Assembly: GCF_003574315.2 (NCBI RefSeq)
Contig: NZ_AP025739.1
Coordinates: 6,386,001-6,450,000 of the forward strand
DNA: 64,000 bases
From: Capsulimonas corticalis
GTDB taxonomy: Bacteria > Armatimonadota > Armatimonadia > Armatimonadales > Capsulimonadaceae
Reading direction: 5' to 3'
Position 1 is the stretch's first letter. Each line of letters begins with the position of its first letter. A model generated the notes under the pieces. It worked only from the letters and a program-made list of their open reading frames with translations. It made no database searches and had not been told where the DNA came from. Of the stretch, positions 57,272 through 64,000 are shown piece by piece. The translations under genes and the position numbers were made by a program.

Positions 57272-57805
57272 ATGAAAATTCACTCGCAAATGTGGAGCAG
57301 GCTTACGGCTGCGCTACTACTTAGCGGCTTATGTATTCCTGCAAGCGGCGGCGATCTGACGAAACCAAGAAGTAACACAATGGATCAGGTCATGTCGCGC
57401 CGTGCGCAGTATATTCTCGAGCATTGTAATCACCTCACTCTTTTCTCGCTGGATCCTGAGATCGTCCCAATCGCGCCCGGCGGATCCGCCAAAAGGCATG
57501 CATTTCATGGATATCGACTTGCCAGCTCTCTGACAATCCGCAATGCGGTAAAGCGCCGTGAAATCGTCGCGGAGCTCGAAAGGGGGCTGACCGCGAACGA
57601 GCTTGGCGCCGGCTGCTTTGAGCCGCATCATGGCGTTCGCGCGACATTCCATGGCCAATCCGTGGACTTGGTGATCTGTTTCGGATGCGCCAACGTTGAA
57701 ATTTTTACCAGCGCCGGCGAATCACGGGCAACCACGTCGAAATTCCCACAACCCCTTCTCGACCGATTACTGCATCACAATTCCAACGTCCTTACGACGT
57801 CCTGA
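57272..57805 (+). CDS. Secreted protein of unknown function
   Basis: 177 residues with a signal peptide (LTAALLLSGLCIPASG, cleavage near 25). Then DPEIVPIAPGGSAKRHAFHGYRL and CFEPHHGVRATFHGQSVDLVICFGCANVEIF, which is of a type seen in several bacterial groups. Opposite in strand to the phage genes and with its own promoter, so it is cargo. Confidence 0.6.
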   Translation: MKIHSQMWSRLTAALLLSGLCIPASGGDLTKPRSNTMDQVMSRRAQYILEHCNHLTLFSLDPEIVPIAPGGSAKRHAFHGYRLASSLTIRNAVKRREIVAELERGLTANELGAGCFEPHHGVRATFHGQSVDLVICFGCANVEIFTSAGESRATTSKFPQPLLDRLLHHNSNVLTTS

Positions 57806-57878
57806 ATGGGCGTTCCACACATCAAGGAAAACGGGCAAACAGGAAGGCGCGACAGGCAAATCTCCACACAACCATAAA

Positions 57879-60057
57879 TTAATCCGACACCCCCGGTATC
57901 GTCTGTGACGGCCCCCCATTCGCTTCCGCCGAATGCTCCGCGCGCCACTTCTCGATCTCCAACTGAGCCTTGTGCGTCTCCAGATCCATCGCGTGCTGAT
58001 GGTCGATCGCCTTGAGCTGCGCCTCGTGCTCCATCTGGGTGCGCGCCGCCGTCTCCTCCTGCTGATGCTGGATCGCCGCGAGCTCTGCCGCATGTTGCTG
58101 CTGGGCCTGCGCCATCTCAGCCGCATGCTGCTGCTGCATTGCCGCCGCTTGCTCGGGATCGGGCTGCGACGCCTTCGCGATCGCCAGCGCATCCATCCGC
58201 GCCTGGAGCATCGTCTCGTAGACCGTGTCCGGATTCGTGTACTCCAGCTCTTCCAGCAGGATCTTCGCCGCCGTCGGGTCTCCCGAACGAACGCGCCTGC
58301 ATCACCGGCGCCAGCCATCCGTCCGCCGGCGGAGGCGGAGGCGAAGACGCCAAAGGCGCGCCTCCGTTCCCCGCCCCCATCGCTCGCCCCAGGGAATCGG
58401 GAGAAGCAAGCCCATTCGGCAGCGAGCCACCCCCACCCGCCCCGATCGCCTGCTCCCCCACTGGGGGCCGAGGAGCATCCAAATCCTCTCCCAGAATTGG
58501 GAGAGGGTGGCGCTTCAGCGCCGGATGAGGCCCAGCCCCCGTCCCTTCCGAAACCCAAACCAGTCTCGGCTCTTTGTAAAACTGCGCCGCCAGCGCAATC
58601 TCCCACTCCGCGCGCCTCTGATGCCACGTTTCGATATTCTCGATAAAGTCCGCCATCTGCGTCGTATCCGATTCCAGCAGTTGCTGAATCGCCGACGCCG
58701 CCGTCACCCCGGCCGGCACCCCGCCTTCGGAGACTTCATGCACTCCAGAGATATCGTTCATATCCCCCTCGTCCATCTGAAGCATTTGCAGTAGAAACGG
58801 AGGCAGCGGCGGCGCGGGGATATGCTGTGGCGGCACGCTGCCCTGCTTGTAATAGATCACCTCGCCCGGCGCGGCGCTGTCGAAGGCGTCCACCCCAATC
58901 TCGCTGCCCTCCTGGGCGAGGATCTTTCCCCAGGCCGTCTTGCGATGCTCGATCGTCCGCGAAATCCCTTCATTGTACGACCGCTGGGCCGAGATCAAAT
59001 CGGAGACGGCGTTAAGCCCATACACCGTGCTTTGCCCATCTTCAAACGATAATGGGACAAACGGGAAATCATCCTTCTTAGCGTACGGCCATGGATCATC
59101 GCGCAGCACGCGTCCGCCGGCCACCGTAATCAATCGCCCTTCAGGAAAGCGCAGCGTAGGCTTCTCCCACAGCTCCTTCACCAGCACGCTCTTCTGCGAC
59201 TGCCCCGGCTCCGAGCCGCGCCCATATTCCCCGACCACCGACGCCAGTCGGCTCTCGACATATCCGCCAACTCCGCCGCCGGCGTCGCCCTCAATGTCCA
59301 GAGCCCTGTCCCCATACTTCGCCCGCAGCTCTTCCAGCGATCGGACTTTCGCGTGGATCAGCCACGCCACGTCCTCCCACTCACGCGCCTTCGGATCCAG
59401 ATAGATCTCGAAGATCGGCGCGATGTCCTCGCAGATATCGCCGATCGCCGCCGTGGACGATCCCACGATCGCCCCGGCCGCATCGAATTTTGGAACTTCC
59501 GCGCGCCGGTCCGGGTCCCAGTAAATCTTCAAAAACGCCGTCGATGTCGTCAGCGCGAACCGCGCCAATCTCTTCACCTGATGGGGACGCCGCCAGATAT
59601 TGTCCAGATGCTCGATCAGCGCCCGCGCCTCAGCCGCCGCCGCTCGGTCCAGATCCGACGCCGTGAGCGGCGCCACCCCCGCGTCCGGCGACGCGCTCAG
59701 TCCCCGCGCCAGCAGCTTCTTGATCTTCGGCCGGATCTTATTGCGCACGGCGTAGACCTGATGCGGGCGCCGAGGATCGCGCATCGACCGCAGTATTCCA
59801 TGCGCATTCGACCAGCTCACCCATTGGTTGCCCAGATAAAACGCCAGGCTCTCAAACCACGCCGGCTCATGGATTCGACGATTATCCGCCGCGCTGTTAT
59901 ATCTCTCGTCCACCAGCCGCGCCAGCGCAATCTCATCTTCCCCGGGCATCGTCGGCGTCCGAATCACATCGTCCGCCGACAATTCGCTATCCACGTTCGA
60001 CGGGTCCCGCAGCGTCACCGTCGCCCGCGCCTTCTTCTTCGGAATTTGCTCAGCCAT
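57879..60057 (-). pseudogene. Frameshifted portal gene (phage B)
   Basis: Frame 1 (60057 to 58117) encodes a portal of the podovirus-like type (ERYNSAADNRRIHEPAWFESLAFYLGNQWVSW, SFEDGQSTVYGLNAVSDLISAQRSYNEGISRTIEHRK). The natural C-terminus (SGDPTAAKILLEELEYTNPDTVYETMLQARMDALAI and Gln-rich coiled coil) is in another frame ending at 57879. The switch is near 58290-58310. A REP-like insertion at 58485 lies just before it. So the gene is probably dead. Confidence 0.7.
58485..58531. repeat. REP-like element inside the portal gene
   Basis: CCTCTCCCAGAATTGGGAGAGG hairpin then TGGCGCTTCAGCGCCGGATGAGG (each given in part; two inverted repeats), related to the 55944 element. It adds residues such as HPALKRHPLPILGE not expected in a portal. 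Confidence 0.6.
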
Positions 60058-60343
60058 GCGTCGCCGCTTCCTCTCCCGTCATCGGGTCGACCAGGCTCCC
60101 CGCATGATCCACCCCAAACTCCTCACGCAGCAGCCGTCGATACCGCTCCAATTGCTGCTGACGCTCCACCTTCCCCGGATCCTCATAAGCATCCGGCTCC
60201 GCCGTCTCCACAAGCTCCAATTTCGGCCCTTGCGTCTCAGCCTCGTCAGCTTCCGCTGGCGCCTCACCCGCCACACGCCGACTGCGCAGCAACAACAGCC
60301 CCATCAACGTCCCAGCAAGCACTCCGACGACAAAATCATCCAT
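60050..60343 (-). CDS. Small membrane-anchored protein (phage B)
   Basis: 97 residues from ATG 60343, AAAGGAG upstream. One N-terminal span (DFVVGVLAGTLMGLLLL), then acidic (EAPAEADEAETQGPKLELVE) and a basic C-terminus with RYRRLLREEFGVDHAGS. Overlaps the portal start. Unknown role. Confidence 0.5.
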   Translation of the reverse strand: MDDFVVGVLAGTLMGLLLLRSRRVAGEAPAEADEAETQGPKLELVETAEPDAYEDPGKVERQQQLERYRRLLREEFGVDHAGSLVDPMTGEEAATHG

Positions 60344-60369
60344 TGGCTTCTCCTTTGTGGGCTCGCCCC

Positions 60370-61980
60370 CTACCACTCATCCTCACTCTCCATCAGCGCA
60401 TGCGGCAGCCGCTTCGGGTCGATCACCTTCACACCCCGATACTTCAGCACACGCTCCTCGTCCGAATCCGGCCGCTTTGCCCGCGCGGGTCTCGAAAGCA
60501 ATCCGTATCTCAAGGAGTCGGCACCGTGATCCTCCGCCGTCGTATCCAGATCTTCCAAGTCCCTCGGATCCGGCCCCAGTGTCCCAATCGTCCGAATCAG
60601 ATTCGGACAGCGGCCTTGGAACACTGTCAGCGCGCCCGGTTCGTGCAGATATTCGCGCACCCGCGCCCAGCCGTTCACGCGGTCGTTATTGGCCCGGATG
60701 ACATTGAGACCTTCACTCCAATACTCCTCGGCGATATATTTGCCCGGATGCCCCGCCCGCGCCTTCGCCTCTTGCGGCGGGAAGATCGATGGGTCCGCAT
60801 AGATCGGGCATGACTTTGGCGCGATCCCATAGCGCTCCAAAACCTGCGCGACTTTCACCGCCTGCTCCCCCGGCGTCAGACGGGTTTCATACACCTCATC
60901 CATCACCGTCACATTGCCGGCGTCGTCACTCGCCATCAAAAGAAAGCAAAACGGAGCGGCCTTGCCATAATCCAATCCTCCAAAAAAGCGATACCACGTG
61001 GGAATCTCCACCGAGAGCCGCACATGCTTCGCCTCCGACCACTCGGAGAAGTACGCGCCTTCTTGAACATCCCAGTCGCCGCGCAGCAATCGCGCCTGCT
61101 CGACTTCCGGAAGCGACTTCAAATTCACCAGATAGTGCGGATCGATCTCTAAGAGAAGCTTGTTGTCGTAAACACTGGAGAAGATAAACGTGACGGACTT
61201 TCCAGGCAGCCCTTCCTCATCACGCCAGTTTTCGTCCACCCAAACGATCTCGCCATTCACCCGAGTAAACCAGCGCAGCTCTCCATGCGCCGCCCGGTCC
61301 AGACGGTTCTTATCCAGCCACGGCGCCAGAAACTTCTTCACCCACGAGCCCGCCTTCGGATTCGTCGTCGCCCGCACATAAGGCCGCACGCCGCTTGTTG
61401 ATCGATTGCGCGACAGCAAATAGAAGAACTGGTCTTCCGTGAAGTGCGTCAGCTCATCAAAACAAATGAGCGGAATCTCCGTCCCCTGCCAGTCATGGAC
61501 AGTATCCGCGCGCTGCAAATGAGCCATTTTTCCTTTTGCCCCGCTCGGAAACTTCCAGCTCAAAGTCGTCAAGTTCGGCTTCGCGCCAGTCCTTGGAAAA
61601 AGCTTTAGCGACGCATCCCACAAGCCCCCATTCGCCGTAATCGGCGGCGACGTGCGACGAAAAATCACGAAGTTAAAGTAAGGATTATTCCGATGACGCA
61701 GACACTCCAGCAGCAGCCCAAAGGTCTTGCCGCCGCCCGCCGCCCCGCCAAAAATCACGATATCCGCGCGACTGTTGTAAAAATCCGTCTGCGGCCCCGG
61801 CTGCGGTGGAGGAAGTCCCACTGGCGCCCGATCCCGCTCCCGCCGCAACGCTTTTGACGCGGGGCTTTCACTCTTTGACGCCGTCCTTCCGCCGCTAGAC
61901 GCGCTGGGGCTGGATGTCGATCGCTCCCCATCGGCGTTCCACAAAGTCAAGGAGTTTGGTGCGCGTGTCATCGTCGTCAA
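60370..61980 (-). CDS. terL: Terminase large subunit (phage B)
   Basis: 536 residues. Walker A GGAAGGGKT (78-86), Walker B LICFDE (171-176), nuclease GGLDYGKAAPF and CPIYADPS. The family differs from prophage A's terL. First 50 residues low-complexity. Overlaps the small subunit by 86 bases. Confidence 0.9.
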   Translation of the reverse strand: MTTMTRAPNSLTLWNADGERSTSSPSASSGGRTASKSESPASKALRRERDRAPVGLPPPQPGPQTDFYNSRADIVIFGGAAGGGKTFGLLLECLRHRNNPYFNFVIFRRTSPPITANGGLWDASLKLFPRTGAKPNLTTLSWKFPSGAKGKMAHLQRADTVHDWQGTEIPLICFDELTHFTEDQFFYLLSRNRSTSGVRPYVRATTNPKAGSWVKKFLAPWLDKNRLDRAAHGELRWFTRVNGEIVWVDENWRDEEGLPGKSVTFIFSSVYDNKLLLEIDPHYLVNLKSLPEVEQARLLRGDWDVQEGAYFSEWSEAKHVRLSVEIPTWYRFFGGLDYGKAAPFCFLLMASDDAGNVTVMDEVYETRLTPGEQAVKVAQVLERYGIAPKSCPIYADPSIFPPQEAKARAGHPGKYIAEEYWSEGLNVIRANNDRVNGWARVREYLHEPGALTVFQGRCPNLIRTIGTLGPDPRDLEDLDTTAEDHGADSLRYGLLSRPARAKRPDSDEERVLKYRGVKVIDPKRLPHALMESEDEW

Positions 61981-62413
61981 TCGTCTCCTGCGCGGCCTGC
62001 ACCAGCGCCGCGCCCATCTGTCCCATCACCGCGTCCAGCGCCGCCAGCCCGATCGCGCCCGCGCTCTTCTGCTTCTCGATCCTCAGCGCGAGCGTCCCCA
62101 CCTGCGCCAGCAGCGATCCCGCCGCCGCCACATCCAAAATCTTCACCGGTTTCGCCGGCCGCTCCGGGTTCCCGAACGATTCATGCCACGCGATCAGCGC
62201 CGCCGAAAACCGGTCATAGCGCTCCACATAATCCGTCAGCAGCGCCCGCAGCAACGCCAGCTCCGGCAGCAGATCCAGCGGCTCCAAATCCCCCGCATGC
62301 CTGGCCGCAAGCTCCTTCAGCCTCTCGCTTTGCAGCGCGCGATATCTGCCGCCGCTGCTGGGACGCTTACGCGCCGCCCCGCCGTCTTTCTTGCCCGGAG
62401 CACTATCCGTCAT
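61895..62413 (-). CDS. terS: Probable terminase small subunit (phage B)
   Basis: 172 residues from ATG 62413 (ATG 62428 possible). A Lys/Arg-rich start (GKKDGGAARKRPSSGGRYRAL) likely binds DNA; helices follow (LLPELALLRALLTDYVERYDRFS, SLLAQVGTLALRIEKQKSAGA). Position and overlap with terL support the call. Confidence 0.6.
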   Translation of the reverse strand: MTDSAPGKKDGGAARKRPSSGGRYRALQSERLKELAARHAGDLEPLDLLPELALLRALLTDYVERYDRFSAALIAWHESFGNPERPAKPVKILDVAAAGSLLAQVGTLALRIEKQKSAGAIGLAALDAVMGQMGAALVQAAQETIDDDDTRTKLLDFVERRWGAIDIQPQRV

Positions 62414-62545
62414 TACTTTCCACCCCATTCGTAATGCCAGCGAAATTACTGGATTTTGCCTTGACTGCTCCAAAACCATATGTTCCCCATGCAATCGAGC
62501 CGAGAATAGTACTATCTCAGCGTCCGCCAGCCAGGGGTAGAAAAC

Positions 62546-62779
62546 ATGATGAACCATCTCCATCGCACGATATTCGCGGTTTTGGCGTTCGCCGCAATCG
62601 CCGCCACCGCCCACGCCGGCGCTCCGGTGCGCCATGCGAAAGTCAAAACGACCGCCCGGCGCCCGAACACGACGCCGCGACCGCAAGTCGCCCTCTCCGG
62701 CTTCACCTTGCTCCCGATGAGCCCTACTTTGCGCGTCCTGGCAGCCTCCAGCCAAATACTCCAAACCTCCAAGCACTAA
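62546..62779 (+). CDS. Small secreted protein, FTLLP type
   Basis: 77 residues with a signal peptide (IFAVLAFAAIAATAHA). Mature part basic (KVKTTARRPNTTPRPQVALSGFTLLPMSP). Paralogous to the 62961 gene in layout and the ALSxFTLLP motif. Outside phage B. Confidence 0.5.
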   Translation: MMNHLHRTIFAVLAFAAIAATAHAGAPVRHAKVKTTARRPNTTPRPQVALSGFTLLPMSPTLRVLAASSQILQTSKH

Positions 62780-62960
62780 GCAGCAGTAACTCAGTTGAGG
62801 CAGCCGATCGTCAAGTGTAAACATGACATTACGACCGCTTCCTTGAGAGAAAAGCTTCAGTATTTCAGGAAGTCTCAACTCATCCTGGCATGGATTCTGC
62901 AAGGAAGGTTACCGACCAGCAACATTTGCTCTTGCACGCCAACACAGAGGTAGCCACATC

Positions 62961-63215
62961 ATGATCAAGTTCCATGGCGTCATCGCCGCGATTTTGACCG
63001 TTTCCACCCTCACGCTGCCCTGCGTCCACGCCGCCCCCGCGACCGGCCATAAAAAAGCCGCAGTCAAGCGCCGCGCCATGTCGCTGCATCGCACTCTGCA
63101 AACACCGATCCTTGCGGACAAAATCGCGCTCTCGCCTTTCACACTACTTCCGACCGAGAAACCAGGACGCACTCTGCCATCGGCGGTGCAAGTATCCAAC
63201 GACCGTTCCCAGTAA
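62961..63215 (+). CDS. Small secreted protein, FTLLP type
   Basis: 84 residues with a signal peptide (VIAAILTVSTLTLPCVHA). Basic mature part ending KIALSPFTLLPTEKPGRTL. GAGG upstream of the ATG. Tandem paralogue of the 62546 gene; function unknown. Confidence 0.5.
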   Translation: MIKFHGVIAAILTVSTLTLPCVHAAPATGHKKAAVKRRAMSLHRTLQTPILADKIALSPFTLLPTEKPGRTLPSAVQVSNDRSQ

Positions 63216-63222
63216 GACAAAC

Positions 63223-63543
63223 TCAGAAGTCCGCACTCCGTTCGACTGGATTTGCGGCTGGGGCACGCTTCTTCACCATCTGCTCAATCGCTCCAGGAGG
63301 ACACTGCAGCAGTGGCCGGTCGTCCGCGCGCAGTTGATAGGGACGCCCCGCGTACGCCTCCGTCGGCCACCGCCGCACCGTATCCCGGTCCGGCGCTCCC
63401 GTCCCCGCGTCATCCGGCGGCACATGCACCACCCGATACTCCGCCCCTGCCTCCGCACAAGCCACCTTCAGCAAATCCCGCTGTGCCCGCTCACCCGCCA
63501 AAGCCCGCATCAAATTCCGCCGGTGCTCCGCAAAAGTAGACAT
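63223..63543 (-). CDS. Hypothetical protein
   Basis: 106 residues from ATG 63543, AGGAG eight bases upstream. Helical start (TFAEHRRNLMRALAGERAQRDLLKVACAEAGAEYRVVHVPPDD). Not assigned. First gene right of the phage B terminase on the minus strand. Confidence 0.5.
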   Translation of the reverse strand: MSTFAEHRRNLMRALAGERAQRDLLKVACAEAGAEYRVVHVPPDDAGTGAPDRDTVRRWPTEAYAGRPYQLRADDRPLLQCPPGAIEQMVKKRAPAANPVERSADF

Positions 63544-63885
63544 ATGATTCACTCCTGAGTAAAAAATAAACCGCCTGCCCAGGCGGTGTCCGACATAAAA
63601 AAGCGAGCGTGAGAATGACGATCTCTCACCCAGCAGCACAATGGATCTTTAATATTGCTTCTCCATCAAGATTGAGGCGGCGGAACGTGGAGATACGCCC
63701 CGCCGCCCCAAAAAGAGGAGGAGAAGTTTCGATCACAATATTATAATACCGCACATATGTTCGTATATCTACCCTTCCGGCATAAACTCTTTTCCATATG
63801 GAAAAGGCGTGCGCGCGTGGAACTAAACCTCCCGCAATTATGCTATATAGAGGGAACCAACGCTTTACCCTCCCGGAGATCCCCT
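63544..63885. other. Gene-free stretch before the edge gene
   Basis: No gene recognised. Holds an 18-bp perfect palindrome (63789-63806) and A+T-rich runs around 63730-63780 that could be promoters for the flanking genes. Confidence 0.4.
63789..63806. repeat. 18-bp perfect palindrome
   Basis: CTTTTCCATATGGAAAAG, about 80 bases upstream of ATG 63886; a possible dimeric regulator site. Single copy in the window. Confidence 0.45.
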
Positions 63886-64000
63886 ATGCGCCATTCATCG
63901 CTGAAAACCATTACACTCGCCGCGCTCGCCGCCGGCGTTCTGTCCACACCGCAAATCGCCGCGTACGCGGCCACCCCAGCGCCCGTCATCGCTGATCCCG
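63886..64000 (+). CDS. Secreted protein, N-terminus only
   Basis: 38 codons to the window edge. Signal peptide LKTITLAALAAGVLSTPQIAAYA, then ATPAPVIADP. GGAG upstream of ATG 63886. Family cannot be told from the part seen. Confidence 0.55.
   Translation, partial: MRHSSLKTITLAALAAGVLSTPQIAAYAATPAPVIADP

Noticed and set aside
59353-60813. Long rightward open frame (486 codons)
   Set aside because: Antisense to the phage B portal and terminase genes; extreme Arg/Pro/His content.

Overview
The window is almost entirely temperate-phage DNA from a G+C-rich bacterium. The host cannot be fixed from the sequence. Several regulatory genes have a TATAAT-like box exactly six bases before the ATG and no ribosome-binding site, which points to a host that translates leaderless mRNAs well, as Deinococcus does; Armatimonadota or a relative is only a guess.

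Two phages are present. Prophage A runs from the left edge to about 55.4 kb and is nearly complete. Reading right to left it holds a large serine integrase (53.8-55.3 kb); a lysogeny block (repressor, ImmA-like protease, operator-rich control region, 49.5-51 kb); two rightward cargo operons (50.9-53.7 kb); and a leftward early operon of about 23 kb. That operon encodes a Rad52-like annealing protein, a methyltransferase-ParB fusion, C5 and N6 DNA methylases, a possible Mom-like protein, RNase H, nucleases, and a DnaD/DnaC-type helicase-loading pair. Two tRNA-like genes follow, then HK97-type packaging and head genes (small and large terminase, portal, prohead protease, capsid), connectors, tail tube, tail chaperone with a -1 frameshift, tape measure and a tail hub-like protein that runs off the left edge. 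No lysis genes are recognisable, so they probably lie further left.

A rightward cassette (4.9-7.5 kb) interrupts the tail operon. It has its own divergent promoters and a strong terminator, and carries a replication-type protein whose gene contains six 18-bp iterons followed by an A-rich tract, much like the lambda O gene and its internal origin.

To the right of the integrase (55.35-62.4 kb) lies the packaging and head module of an unrelated phage B: small and large terminase, a frameshifted portal, scaffold, and an N4gp56-type major capsid gene. The capsid gene loses its family sequence about 80 bp beyond the integrase stop. The simplest reading is that prophage A integrated into the capsid gene of resident prophage B. 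Phage B also carries REP-like repeats and a secreted-protein gene, and is flanked by small secreted proteins that look like host genes.

The main cis-acting structures are: five copies of a GATCGAT palindrome spread over prophage A, one inside the ParB-fusion gene; ACAAWTTGT operators around the lysogeny promoters; six 17-bp repeats between portal and protease; and two matching leader RNAs whose hairpin loops are complementary to the downstream Shine-Dalgarno sequence, with a compensatory base change.
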